A stretch of DNA of 64,000 nt from Teratosphaeria epicoccoides (GCA_021401465.1 JADDMT010000079.1:62001-126000); one strand, 5' to 3'; shown: positions 10,487-21,530, numbered from the stretch's first letter. Notes: a model not told the origin generated them from the sequence alone. Made by a program: numbers and translations.

Positions 10487-11229
10487 AATATGTGAGCCTT
10501 TTCTCTCCGGGAGACACCTTGCACATCAGCAGCATAGCGTGGTTGACAAGCGTTTTTGGCATAGCGTCTGTAAATAAGTAGCAACCAGTGAAAGTGATGG
10601 ACTATATGGAATGGATTTAAGTGTCAAATCGAATCTAATCTAGTAGATCAATAGATTGAGGCTCCTAATCCAGGTACCCCAGATCTAGTCGGTAGTATTC
10701 CTATGCTTAGGGTCGTTAAGATGCTACGACCCAGTTATGGAACCCTAGTGTACTACCACTTATCCGACGAGGTCGCATACTTGGCTTGAAATGAGGCGTA
10801 TAACTTGTCAGATAGTGGTGCAGGGGAGGTTGCAGGTTAATCTATCGACACCGTGGTAGCTTAGATGGCGTCAAAAGATCTGCTGAGACCGCTTCTAGAT
10901 GAGGATCTAATCTTTCTACGGGTTGAGGTCTGTGGATCGGATGGGTTGGATGTTCAATTAGTCCCATTCACCACTGTCACCGGTGGCAACAGAGATGATA
11001 GCGTAATGTCTGAACGGGACAAGCGACCACAAGCAAGCACGAGAGGCGCGTTCAGAGCGGGAACAAGTCGTAATCCCATTTCGCGACGCAAGTATGAGAG
11101 TTTGGACGCGCTTCTCGTAAATGCTACTAACAGTGACCCATCATCCCTTACAGCTACCGACAACGCAAATTTGATCGGCCAGCAGAAAAGAGCTCAGCCT
11201 GCACCCATGGACCACAGCCGCGACATATA
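10487..11229. other. Intergenic region between convergent genes, with a TpA-rich patch
   Basis: The SUZ12 and LPMO genes converge here. Positions about 10615-10870 are unusually rich in ctag, cta and tta ('aatctaatctagtagatcaa') and look like a short, decayed repeat with C-to-T mutations. An ORF at 10865-11323 has no recognisable domain and runs into the LPMO 3' end, so I do not call it a gene. Confidence 0.45.
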
Positions 11230-12537
11230 TCAACCATCAGGGCTCGTCTCCTCATTCATGCTGTTTCTCGCCACGAAGTCGCGCTGGTGGTGGCCCTCGC
11301 TGAACCCTTTCTCGATCATATAGTCCACCCACAGCAGCAGATCGCGGACTGTAAAGCCAGCCGGAAGGGCCTTGCTCGGAGCGTCGCCGAAGTTGCCGCT
11401 GGAGCCGGCCGTTGCAGTTGGGAGAGTGGTGCCGATGTTTTGAGAGAAAATCTCGGTAGCGTTCATGCTGGCGGCCAGCGAGACTGCGCTGGTGGGCATC
11501 GAGGAGGCAGCGGCAGTAGTTGTGGTTGCTTGACTGACTTGCGTCGAGGCGATATCGATATCGACAGATGTGCTCGTCTCAGCGTAATTGTTGTTGGTCG
11601 ACCGGGCTGCTGTGGAGGCCATGGCTGTGGAGGTGGCTTGCACGACGGAGGAAGTAGCTACAGCAGTAGACGCCGGTGGTGTCGAAGCAGTTGTACCGGC
11701 ACTTGTCGATGCAAGCCAGCTGGTCGAGCTGCCACTCGATCCGGCCGCGGCACCGGTAATGGCTACGGAGCTCTGGGAAAGAGTAGCAGTGGCGCCTGAC
11801 CAAAGCGTTGGACCTGGTATTTCGTAGGTGCTGAGCAAGGAGTAGATATTGACGACGATACCAGGTGCGGCAGTATTGGTGTAAAGCTTCTCACCGAGTG
11901 TACCAGACGGGTTGGCAGTGCCCGTGCCTATTACTTTAAGGTTGATGCACTGTGGGTAATTTTGAGCGCCATCGGACTCGCCAGCGGAGTGGAGAGCGAT
12001 GATCTCGTGGCGGAGGACATACATGCCTGGAGCAATCGTTGACGGTATCTCAAGAGCCCATGAGTTGTTGTTAGCGATCAGCTGGTCGGAAGCCCAAGTA
12101 CCAGGCGCAGAGGTATCGTCGATCAGACCAGCGGCATCGATCTTGACGAACTCGAGGGTGGTTTTGTCGACGCTGGTGGAGGTGTCGCCGGCTTTGGCCA
12201 GGTAGCTCAACACGGGTCCGTGATGGCTGTCAGGCCAGGCCGTCCACTGGAGCTCGACGGTGCCGCCGGCCTTCACGGTCGCAGCTGTGCCTCCGGGGGT
12301 AGCTCCCAAATGGCAGATGATGTCGGCGCTAGAGTAGTCGTTGGGTGCAATGTAGCCGTTACTCTGATCTTCGGGGTCGGACCATCTAATGACTGCCGGA
12401 GCAGGGTCTTGGTATTGGAAAGAAGGGTTATAGCCTTCATACCAGACTCCGTCGGCGACGATGCCCTGGACGTAGCCGTGAGCGGCTGCAGTGGTCGTTA
12501 GAGCGCTTAGCAGGGTAACAGTCCGGAGGCAAGACAT
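11230..12537 (-). CDS. AA9 family lytic polysaccharide monooxygenase (formerly GH61)
   Basis: A single exon encodes 435 residues. A signal peptide of 19 residues (MSCLRTVTLLSALTTTAAA) would be cut just before HGYVQG, exposing the N-terminal histidine (residue 20) that AA9 enzymes need for the copper histidine brace. The second brace histidine is in SHHGPV (105/106). The axial tyrosine is Y194 in GAQNYPQC, with H183 in the preceding HEIIALH. AA9 enzymes cut cellulose or other beta-glucans oxidatively at the fungal surface or in host and litter cell walls. After about residue 250 there is a long Ser/Thr/Ala linker. No CBM1 follows, but there is a conserved-looking tail (SKALPAGFTVRDLLLWVDYM), a C-terminal block I have seen in other fungal AA9 proteins. 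The linker probably carries O-glycans. Substrate and C1/C4 regioselectivity cannot be told from the sequence. Confidence 0.93.
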   Translation of the reverse strand: MSCLRTVTLLSALTTTAAAHGYVQGIVADGVWYEGYNPSFQYQDPAPAVIRWSDPEDQSNGYIAPNDYSSADIICHLGATPGGTAATVKAGGTVELQWTAWPDSHHGPVLSYLAKAGDTSTSVDKTTLEFVKIDAAGLIDDTSAPGTWASDQLIANNNSWALEIPSTIAPGMYVLRHEIIALHSAGESDGAQNYPQCINLKVIGTGTANPSGTLGEKLYTNTAAPGIVVNIYSLLSTYEIPGPTLWSGATATLSQSSVAITGAAAGSSGSSTSWLASTSAGTTASTPPASTAVATSSVVQATSTAMASTAARSTNNNYAETSTSVDIDIASTQVSQATTTTAAASSMPTSAVSLAASMNATEIFSQNIGTTLPTATAGSSGNFGDAPSKALPAGFTVRDLLLWVDYMIEKGFSEGHHQRDFVARNSMNEETSPDG

Positions 12538-13552
12538 CGCGTTTCCAGTCGTTTGCTCAGAGGGTGTTGTGGGAGTAGATCCTGTGCTGTAGGTCGAAAG
12601 AGTGAAACTATCACCGGGATAAGTTCAAACGAGCGGAAGCGATACTGGAACATTATAAGAAATTGCGCTGCAAGCTGGAGAAGCTGTACGTCTGCGACAA
12701 GGAAGCGTTTTGGAGCGAGGCACGACTCTCAGCTTATATGCCATCGGGACCGGCGCTCAGAAGCGCTCATCTCGCTGGCTGGCGGAGGCAACTATTTACC
12801 TCAGACGCAGCTGCAGCCTTTCCTCCAGCGAAATTCGCGGTCGAGGCTTTCATCCTGTTTACACCGCGAAGGTCGGCTGCCGCGCACATGGTATCCATAT
12901 CATCCCATGTTTCGAACGAATCCAAGCGAGTTCTAGGTCCATTCGACGGACACAGCTTGCCAATCGCTTCTGCTTCCAAAGTTGCTGTCCATATATGCTT
13001 TGCAGATTTTCCACGTTGACGCATTCCTGCCAATCCTGCGTTACCCTCCGTCGAGCATTGATCGATGAGATGGCAGAGAGCGAGCAAAATTCGCAGACTG
13101 CTTCCCATTGACTCGCGCCAATATCGCGGCACGGACATTTGATGTCGGCATGAAGGGCCCCCAACGACATGCTCACCAGGGCTTCTCATATATCGTCGGC
13201 AGCGTGATGGCTTTGCTACTTTGCCTCCAGATTCTTATCCAACAATCTTGCGAGGGTTGCCAGCCGCTGACTTTTGACGCTCGGCTTGGGCGAAGCGAAC
13301 ACTATACCTGCAACATTGCACATGGCGCTGGATCAATAACACGGCGAGCAACCAATATCTGATGCGCCGAGTGCTTACAGTCTTGAAGCCGTCGTCATTA
13401 GACATGCGGATTGTAAGCGCCGTCTCCATGTAAGCAGCGTGCGGAGACCGCCCAACCTGAGCCGTGGACCCGACGTGGGCCGTGGGCATTGCGCTTAGGG
13501 GGTAAGACTTTCTGTGCAACGCCAGGACCACGCACACAAGTGACGACCATCC
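12538..13552. other. Intergenic region
   Basis: About 1 kb lies between the LPMO start and the 3' end of the flavocytochrome gene, both on the minus strand. Frames at 12553-13189 overlap each other on both strands and have no motifs or splice structure. I see only the probable LPMO promoter and the flavocytochrome terminator region. Confidence 0.45.
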
Positions 13553-15151
13553 TCAGAGCTTGCTTTTCACCCAAAGCTCCAGATTACCTAGACCAGCACC
13601 TGTCACATCTTCAAAGATGTCCCTTTGAACAGCTCTAGCATTTATATGCTGCGGTCCCAGCTCATCCACAGTCGCCACGCCCAATAGCCTCATCGCGGTC
13701 TCCGTCTCCGCCTTCAAAATCTCGAACACCCGCTCAACGCCTCTAGCACCTCCCGCGCCATTACCAAACAGCGCAGCTCGGCCGAGCCCGACGCCTCTAG
13801 CACCAAGAGCGAGTGCCTTTACGACGTCGGTGCCGCGCCGAATGCCCCCGTCGACGAAAACTTCTAGCTTGTTGAATACTTCGGGGCAGTACTTCCTGAT
13901 CTCTAGCAGAGTGTGGACTGGCGGTGAGGCGGTGTCCACTGCTCTGCCCCCATGGTTGGAGAGGATGATGCCTTTGACTTGTGGAGTGTGAAGTGATGCG
14001 ATGTATGCGTCTTCATGCGTCTGCAAGCCCTTCAGAACGACGGGAAGGTCTGTGTGCTGCTTCAGCCAGGGGAGCGTAGTCTTCCACGTGAGGTCTGGTG
14101 CAGTGCCGGCGAAAAGCGATCTGCCCACGCCTCCAGAGGGTGCGTCATCTTGTTCCAATGCCTCTTCTTTGCGAAGAGGCTGTGATTTGGGACTGGAAGT
14201 GGTGGTGGACGCCGAGCCAGACTGCACCGAGCTCGACACTGACAATTTGGAGCCCACATTACTGCTCCGCTCGTCATGTTCGCGCTTGCCTGGTACAGGG
14301 GCATCCAATGTCAATACGATGAACTTGATTTGCGGCAGCTTGTGGATCCGCTTGATCATGTCTTCACTCTTTTTACGCTCGGTCTGGACATATATCTGCC
14401 ATGCAAATACTTGGCCAGCCTTGCTGTCTGCTACGATCTGCTCTGGAGTCTGTGATGCATTATTTGATATGATCTGGAGGGCGCCGTATGTGCCGCAGGC
14501 TTTGGCAATTCCTCGTTCGCCCTCTGGGTTCCCCAATCGCGCCATTGCTGCTGGTGCAACAAAGAATGGTACACTGACCTTGTTGCCAAGAATTGTGGTA
14601 GATGTATCGCATCTTGTGCAATCAATCAATATTCTTGGCCTGAGAAGAATCGACTGGTAAACTTTGTTATTCAAGCTTTTAGAAATCAAGTCGTCTGCTG
14701 CGGAGTAGTAGTATCCCCATGCTTTCCTGCTGATCTTCTTTGTGGCCAATGCCTCGATATCGTCAATATTGAGGCAGTCTTCGATGGACTGTGGACTGTA
14801 TTCTGCTTGCTCTTGTGCCGGGCTCTTGGTGAGAGTGCTAATCTGCTCTGCTGTTTGCTCTGGCGACTGCTCTATCTTCGAAAGTGCGTTTGCATCGATC
14901 GGACCTAGCTTCGCTTCTGCGGGTAACGATTCCTCTAAGGTTCCTGGTGGATGTACGGGATCATATTCCTCTGTTGCGTCTTGGCCGGACAGTTTGAGTA
15001 TGATTTTCGAACCGCCTGGGTGGTCTGGGAGGAACTTGGTGACATCGTATACATTGCCATACAGTATCACCCAGCAACTCTCTTTTGTCCTGTGCTTCTG
15101 GACCTCGTCATATGTGTATGTCTTCGCCATGGATGCTGATGTGGAGTTCAA
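13553..15151 (-). CDS. Flavocytochrome b2-type L-lactate (2-hydroxyacid) dehydrogenase
   Basis: A single exon encodes 532 residues. The N-terminal cytochrome b5 domain (about residues 11-85) has both heme histidines, H44 in LPDHPGGS and H67 in DPVHPPG. The rest is an FMN-dependent alpha-hydroxyacid dehydrogenase TIM barrel with VPFFVAPAAMARLGNPEGE, LTLDAPVPGKRE, LSNHGGRAVD (active-site histidine and arginine) and VDGGIRRGTDVVKALALGA (FMN phosphate loop). The family oxidises L-lactate to pyruvate and passes electrons through heme to cytochrome c. Yeast Cyb2 is in the mitochondrial intermembrane space. Here no clear presequence is present, and a second ATG at 15130 (MAKTYTYDEV) is also plausible, so location is open. 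An extra low-complexity loop (about 300-345: SVSSSVQSGSASTTTSSPK and an acidic run) sits where yeast Cyb2 has its protease-sensitive loop. Substrate could be another 2-hydroxyacid. Confidence 0.9.
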   Translation of the reverse strand: MNSTSASMAKTYTYDEVQKHRTKESCWVILYGNVYDVTKFLPDHPGGSKIILKLSGQDATEEYDPVHPPGTLEESLPAEAKLGPIDANALSKIEQSPEQTAEQISTLTKSPAQEQAEYSPQSIEDCLNIDDIEALATKKISRKAWGYYYSAADDLISKSLNNKVYQSILLRPRILIDCTRCDTSTTILGNKVSVPFFVAPAAMARLGNPEGERGIAKACGTYGALQIISNNASQTPEQIVADSKAGQVFAWQIYVQTERKKSEDMIKRIHKLPQIKFIVLTLDAPVPGKREHDERSSNVGSKLSVSSSVQSGSASTTTSSPKSQPLRKEEALEQDDAPSGGVGRSLFAGTAPDLTWKTTLPWLKQHTDLPVVLKGLQTHEDAYIASLHTPQVKGIILSNHGGRAVDTASPPVHTLLEIRKYCPEVFNKLEVFVDGGIRRGTDVVKALALGARGVGLGRAALFGNGAGGARGVERVFEILKAETETAMRLLGVATVDELGPQHINARAVQRDIFEDVTGAGLGNLELWVKSKL

Positions 15152-18100
15152 TATGTCTCGGAAAGACGAGTGCAGACGAAGATTTGGGGTAGAGATGCTT
15201 TGCAGACTTACAAGGACGATAGCGTAAGGTGGGGAGACTACAGAAGTGACGAGGATGCCGAGTGCTGACCTGCTTAAGGTCGCCCTTCACACGTCCGAAG
15301 CAGCATCGAGACATCGGCGTTTGAAGCCGCTTACTCATGCCAAGTCAAAAGCCGATGAATATCCCAGCTTCACGACGACAAAGCTCGAAAGGTGACAGTC
15401 AAACCTGCAAAGATGACTTCTTGACGCCAGCAACTTCTCGAGCTGGATTCAAATGCTAGAATGTACTTATGGACGCCATTTTGGGTCCTGAATCACCACC
15501 ATGTTCTTGCCAAGACTGCCAAAGGTTCAGTCAGCTTGACCTGTTCACACTTTCTGCGACTGACTGACTGAGTCAATCTATCAGACATTATGCCGAGAAC
15601 CGTTTTGGCTGAACCGTCGAGAACACTGGCTTAAACACCGATGAAGGCGTGCGGAGCTGTTGCCTGCAGATCGGCAGTTTTGCATATCTCTGCCTATCCG
15701 TTTCGTCTTGTCACTGAAGACACTGGCGCTCAAAAGATAAACAAGCTTCCACGACGTGGCGACCGGCAACGTCTACGGGTCTTGCGACCATCATGCTACT
15801 GATCGAGGCAATACTGACCTGACCAGCACAACGACTTCTAGACGACCCAGCAGGTTAGTCATGGCGTCTGAATTGAGCTGATCAAGGCCATGTTCATAAT
15901 GGGAACGGAACTTGGGGTCTATTCCAAGGCCTCAGACAATCCCGCCTTCTGCGCAGTGGACGAGTAATATGGATTAACTATCGACGGTGATCCCAGTCTG
16001 GTCCAGCCGAACATTAGTCTGTGCCGGTTGCCTTCACCAAGCGGATGAAGGTAAATCAGAATATCCTAACGACACTGGATATGGCTCAGCAGCCCGTCGG
16101 CAAAATTCTCGACCAGATGGATTCAAGATTCCTGGCATTGTTCCACGGAATGTTTCACTTAGACTCAGATTATTGGTCACACATCTCGCAGTTGCAGGGG
16201 ATACATCAGGCGCATCGCTGATCATCCTCCAGACACGATCGTGATCCAATCGCCAGATGGCAACTTCTTCTACGCGCGGCGTGTCTGGTCTTCAGGCATG
16301 CCATGGGCTAGGTCAGTCTTTCCATGAATTCTTCTGGACGATTGGCATGATCTGATTCAGCTGCAGGTGGTCACTTGCAAGAGCGACTTTCTTGACACAG
16401 CTAAGCAAATGCACGGTGCCACAGAGTGTATGGATCTTTCTCTTTACGACCTTGCTGCACCTGTGGCGACCAGGGTGGACCAACTCCAGTGCGCCAAGAA
16501 TCCCGGGTCGTATGCCTGGCCCGGCGTTGGTGTGTCCTTGTCAACCCAAGGCTCGACACGTGAGCATTGGTCTTGTGGGGCTGCCGGGATCGAGGGTCCG
16601 CCACAGTGCTAGAACCGATTCAAAGCGGTGGTTCTATGGTTCCCTGGTCGTCGAACAGGTTCGAGCTGTCTAAGAACCACAAAGCCGCAGCAGTCATTAG
16701 CTGCCTTCTGGCATTAGCACCTTAGACCGTTTGGACCGTTCAGTCCGCTATCAAGTCAAGAACCGATCCAACTACTGCTTATTCATAGCATACTACCAGG
16801 ACCGCTTAGTTTGAAGCATGAGATCCGCACCAGAACCGCTAGACAGTTTGTTCGGTTTCACGGCTCCAACCGATCCACTTGGATCACTGCTGTTTTGAAG
16901 TCACGGTGCAGGGAGTTGGCACGCCGGTTAAATCACTGCATCTAGATCGTTCTGAAAGAGATCCTTCACCCGGAACATCTCTCCGCCGTGCTGCGACGAG
17001 CGCCGCCTCGCGTAGTCATGCCAATTCTGCTCAGCTTCCGCGCTTGTCCACGAACACACGAATTGAGCGGCGCCCAAGACTTCATTATTCCCTGGAGGCC
17101 CCGAAGCCAGCATCACGAGCTGATATACATAGATCTATGCGAGTATGGCGAGTGCAAATCGAAGTGTTCAGTCGTGTTTGACAGAACCCGTTAATCAGAC
17201 GTCGTTCCGGGATCGAAGTGGATGGTCCGGTTTTCGCAATAGCCACGGAAGAGTGGTGCTTTGCGAGAGAACCACCCTGGAACACGAATGGACCCGGACC
17301 AAGACATTGTCACCAGGTTCTCATGAAGTCCCGCGAAGTTTTCGCGTCAGTAAATGATAGAAAGTCGGCCCAGGACGCCAAATTAGCCCGTTTTACCAAA
17401 GGTCAACACTCTTTACCGGTTCTGCATCCATCTGTCTAACCTACGGTGCATTGGGCAGGACACTTCTGGTTCTCTTTTTAACCTGTCCCAGCAAGTGGAC
17501 GTCCGACCGTTCTTGGTGCTCCCGCGATAGGAACCGACAGGATCAGGGGCGCAGACCAGCTCCTCAAACTTGCAGCCAATCTTGGTGTATTGATCTGCAT
17601 TTGTGTATGTCGGCGGTATGCGGATCCAAGTTCACGTTTTCAATACCCCAGTCTCATGGGTCGGCCAGACGTATTGAGCGGGTAAATCGAGCGTGCGCTC
17701 CTCTCTCAGTAATTCAGCCGGCCAGCACACCAGGTCAACGAGCAGAGGTTTTGCAGCCTTCTCGGTTGCTCTCATTTTGAGCCTTGCCGCCTGAATGTCA
17801 GGCACATGGTCCAAATGCGGACAAACGTGATTCAACATCTCCTGCGGCAGGTGTATGATGGCTCGATACAGCTGAATGTCCATCGAGCTAAGTCCCCGAC
17901 GGTGCAGTACTCCAGTCGTCTTGTCGAGAATCTGGAGCAGATGCTGAGGAGCGCTTGTTTGATGTGCGGCCCAGCGTGGCCAACCAAGTCGTCCGTGTAG
18001 GCGCTGGATCATGGAAACGTATCAGATGTGGAACTGACAACAGCTCACATATGAATGAGAAACTTGATATCAGATTTGCAATATATGTCGTGTTGGCTCG

Positions 18101-18914
18101 GTACCGGCGCAGTATAAAAAGACCTCCTTTCGCTCCCTAATCGTATAGCACGGTGCAGCGGCACTAAAAGCTTAAGCAATTGGTTTTCGCTCGATTCAAT
18201 AAAGGAAGTGGCATGCTATGGTCTACCCGGTGAATCATCGAAGCTCGCCATATCGATAGACCACGCACGTTTTCCTCGAGCAATCCTGCTTCGCTTGAAT
18301 GCATCTGGCATTCGTGCAGCTATTTGACGGTGTTTACAACGTCACCTTGTCCTTTCGAAGTACAATGGTATTCTCGTTCGGGCCGGTACATCTCGTCCAG
18401 GAAGCCGGCGTCCATGTTTGACTTCTACAGCCTCGGTATCGAGGCCGAGGACTTTGAGGTTTGACGACACCTGATTGCCACGAGCCTTACCGTGTGAAGC
18501 ACATCGTACACCGACACACACGACGCGTCGCAGGCACACCGGTCTCGTTCTCTTTGCGCGCTTACTCAGCCGCAGTACAAAGCTCCCATGCAGTAGACAT
18601 AACGACATGTGATCTCCATGAATATCGAGAAGGTGTGACGGCGAGAGCAAAGGACTCCAGGTCTGGCTGCGCTATGGCTGTGATCATTCCGCCGTAGGTG
18701 GTGGCCGAGCGCAACGCAGGAGCTGCCCAGACCATGGCGTACTGCAACGCGCCTTTGGGCAGTTTTCATAGTCAACCCCTGGGCTCGTCGTGTCACCGAA
18801 ATGACGACCCAGGACTTTTGGCCACACCAAAGTCAAGACAACTGGTATCTGAAGTATGCGCCATGTAGTCACGCATGGATTGCGACAGAAGCTCTTTGTT
18901 ACGGCGTTCGTATG
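15152..18914. other. Long gene-poor stretch, no supported gene
   Basis: About 3.8 kb contain only short overlapping frames on both strands without motifs, conserved splice patterns or sensible codon bias. Three details are visible. Positions about 16600-16880 hold many copies of AACCG/CGGTT-type words ('agaaccg', 'aaccgatcc') on both strands. A TATAAA-like 'agtataaaaagacc' lies at about 18110. The plus strand at 18350-18465 reads as an open segment ending FDFYSLGIEAEDFEV-stop, which has protein-like composition but no recognised family. It may be a degraded gene relic. Confidence 0.4.
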
Positions 18915-19670
18915 TTACCGCTTTCTCGCACCACCGGACGGCCCGCTGTCCGAGCTCTTGCCAGCCAGGAAGCCAGCGAGATCAAAGTTCTGCACCGAGT
19001 TTGCGGCACTCCTTTGCCCCATGAGTGGTCCGTTCTTCTGCATTTCCTCGAACTCGGCTTTTGTCTCGGGGTCCACTGTGATGATTTCAGGTCAGCACTG
19101 CCTCTACTCACCAAACATTGCAGCATTTGTGAGACGAGACATACTGTTCTCCATCAAGTACGGCAGTCCAAAGATGAAGACCACGGATACCAATGCCATC
19201 AAAATCATGGGCGACTTCAAGAATCCCAGCAAATTGAAGCCGCCGCGCTCCTGGTAGAACTCCTTCTTCCCGACTGCCTGTACGTTGATGCTCAACTCGT
19301 CCTTTCCGCTGCCGTAGCCTACACCCTTATTGCTCCACTCGTTCCCCCTGTACGTCTGCCATGCTTGCACGCCCTCACCCTCTCCATCAGCTGCCGGCGA
19401 GACATCCACGCGGAGTGGTGGGAAGAAGTGATCTCGGCTGTGGATCGTCAGGAGGTACGATGATGGCGCGAGGACGGGGAAGAGGAAGGTGTTGTCTCGG
19501 CGGAGAGGCACATCGTAGCGGACGCCTGGTGGGCCGGTGAGGACGGCGTGGGTCGAGGCCGGGAGAAGGGATGGATTGAGTTGTTGTGAAGGCAGGACGT
19601 TTACGGTCAGGCGGGCAGCAGAAGCGAGTGTGCTCAGGCACAGGGTCGTGAGACCGAGTATCGAACGCAT
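18915..19670 (-). CDS. emc7: ER membrane protein complex subunit 7 homologue
   Basis: The gene has two exons, 19670..19145 and 19075..18915, joined across a 69-bp intron (donor GTATGT, acceptor CACAG), giving 228 residues. The join creates YLMEN-MDPETKAEFEEM, the signature that follows the membrane segment in EMC7/DUF2012 proteins. Without splicing the frame ends early in AAMFGE. A signal peptide (MRSILGLTTLCLSTLASA) precedes a beta-sandwich domain (about 20-125; RRDNTFLFPVLAPSSYLLTI is typical). A transmembrane segment follows at about 159-176 (MILMALVSVVFIFGLPYL), then a cytosolic tail. EMC7 is a lumenal-facing subunit of the EMC insertase, which places tail-anchored and multipass proteins in the ER membrane. 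The gene is divergent from the F-box-like pseudogene, 450 bp away. Confidence 0.88.
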
Positions 19671-20120
19671 TGTGAAGTATTCGATAATAACTCAAGATCC
19701 TTCATCTACCTCCATGCACCCGTCGCCTACACATCTAATGCACCCACATCACGTGCACATGTATGGATTCTCCGGCACGGCGGAACGCTACCCCGGGGTA
19801 AGCTGCAAATTCAAAGAAAGTACTGGTCACGTGATGCGGGAAGGTCAGCGGCAATCCGCAAGCGTGCTAGCTGAATAAAGAATCCAAGTTAGCTGGCAAG
19901 CTTGCTAATTGCTAACCTGCCGCTGACTTCCCTGCGTCACAAAAGCTAGAGATTAATGCATAGATTCATTGAAATCACTTAATCTATTCGCTCGGTGACC
20001 AACTATTTAGTAAGATGAAGCAAGCAGCTTGCTATCACCTCATCTCCTGGCATACCTTGTGTACGTCTTCACTGCCATCAATACAAAATACCCAACTTAT
20101 CTACCTGGGAAACGATCCCG
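19671..20120. other. Divergent intergenic region
   Basis: About 450 bp lie between the EMC7 start and the F-box-like frame. The middle (19870-19985) has repeated 'gctagctg', 'agctggcaagcttgctaattgcta' words that form local inverted repeats around GCTAGC/AGCTTGCT. No gene is seen. Confidence 0.4.
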
Positions 20121-21056
20121 ATGGAGCACAAATTGCCAAGTCTACTAGACCTACCGCGTGAAATACGTGATAAGATCACATTCGACCTAATCGACCACAC
20201 TGCCAGGACAAATGCTCCTCCCAGTCCACCCTTCTCGGGCCGACGGGTGGTAGTCGAGAATGCTCTCTCCCTTCCGATTGATCAGGCCGTAGCCAAGTAT
20301 CCAATGTTATGTCTTGTCAACCGCCAACTGAAAGACGAGGTTCTCGAAAATCTGGCAAGTCTAGGACGTACGGGCAAAGCCGGCGTCGAACTCGATGTCA
20401 TGGCACGCGGCTACGTCTTCTACCCGACATTCACATACCTGCCCGGCTTCGTCTCCTGAGACGAGCCTCTCGATCTCAAAGTACACCTCCGAATTTTCAG
20501 CACAGAAGGCTTTCGCCGAAATGATAGCTGGCCGCGACATCCTGGCACGGGTTTCCGCTCGCTCCTTGCAATCCTCAACAACTTTCTCATCAGCGGACCA
20601 TCCCTGGCCACTCCACTCTCCGGAGCATACGTCCCGCCAGTCCGCAACAACCTCATCGTCCGCCGGCGCCCCTCTCAGCCCAGTCAATCGACAGGGTCGG
20701 GCCCAGAGCCGTACAAGATCGATACTCTCTCCCTCTCCATCACCTTCCATGACCTCTACACCCCGGTCACATGGTCCAGTACCACCCACGAGATCTTCCG
20801 GATGGTCAAATGTTTTGCTACCTCGGGTGTCCCGTACCCGTATGTAAAGAAAGTCAAAGCATCCGTGGCTTTTGATCACTCCCTGGCTGGCGAGGGCGAG
20901 AGCAGGGTGTATGATCCGGCGACGTGGGACTTGCTGGAAGACGTGTATGGGCTGGAGGATGTGTATGAGGTCCTGGAGGAGAGGGTGAGTGCGGCCGCGT
21001 TAGAAAAGTGGAGGATGGATGGGTTCAAGTTTCTGGGGAGGCGGGAGACTTGGTGA
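20121..21056 (+). pseudogene. F-box-like fungal protein gene interrupted by one in-frame TGA
   Basis: A 312-codon frame is open from ATG 20121 to TGA 21056 except for one TGA at 20457-20459 (codon 113). The start, MEHKLPSLLDLPREIRDKI, has the LPxEIRxxI motif seen in the N-terminal F-box-like helix of many expanded Dothideomycete families. After the stop the same frame continues as DEPLDLKVHLRIFSTEGF and later VTWSSTTHEIFRMVKCF, with normal codon use up to a natural end at FLGRRETW. A 50-bp GT-AG segment at 20451..20500 would remove the stop but shifts the frame into another stop, so it is not an intron. CGA-to-TGA (a C-to-T transition) is the simplest origin. The gene could be a recent pseudogene, a strain polymorphism, a sequencing error or a readthrough product. 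The function of the family is unknown. Confidence 0.7.
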
Positions 21057-21118
21057 AGGGTTTCATCACTGTAGACATTGCGAAAACGCGACATCGCAGA
21101 CAGGCTACTGGCGACCCG

Positions 21119-21530
21119 ATGCAAGACAAACCTACTCCGTTGACATTACCACGCGAGATTCGAGACAACACCCTCGAGCAGACTATCGTCAGTGTTGGGC
21201 CGCTGAGTTCCGTCGACCGAGATGGCACGACGCAGATTTGTCCTGGTATGGGACACACAGGTCATGCGCACCCGCAAGCAGTTACATGATGAAGTGAGAG
21301 ATGCCCTGCAGCACCTGATCCGAGTCGCTGTGGACACCCGCGTCACTCGTTCGCCACCCACACTCCGATTCGTGAGCTCTTCTGGGACCGGCTGCAGTCG
21401 GACGCTCCCTGGCAGCTGCTTTGCAAACGCGCACTCTATATTCGGGACTCTGGACGCGCTCGTTGGACGCTGCTTGGCGAGCCACTCGGAGCGTGGGTAT
21501 TCTTGTCATCGTTATTGGGTTACACAGGCG
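21119..21530 (+). pseudogene. Frameshifted relic of a second F-box-like gene
   Basis: Just 60 bp after the previous frame, ATG 21119 opens MQDKPTPLTLPREIRDNTLE, again with the LPREIRD motif. Sense then continues in other frames: VMRTRKQLHDEVRDALQHL from about 21254, and IRELFWDRLQSDAPWQLLCK then RALYIRDSGRARWTLLG from about 21368. No single frame covers these pieces and no splice sites join them, so I infer at least two indels. The tandem position and shared start motif suggest an old duplication of the same kind of gene. Confidence 0.5.

Noticed and set aside
10865..11323. A 152-codon plus-strand ORF between SUZ12 and the LPMO gene
   Set aside because: It has no motif, runs into the 3' end of the LPMO on the other strand, and starts beside a TpA-rich patch. 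Composition does not look like a conserved protein.
16367..17780. Several 60-110-codon ORFs in the gap between the flavocytochrome and EMC7 genes
   Set aside because: They overlap on both strands, have no motif and no consistent codon bias, so they look like chance frames.
20451..20500. A 50-bp GT-AG segment that could be an intron removing the TGA at 20457
   Set aside because: Removing it shifts the frame into a new stop within a few codons, while the unspliced frame past the TGA stays protein-like for another 198 codons.
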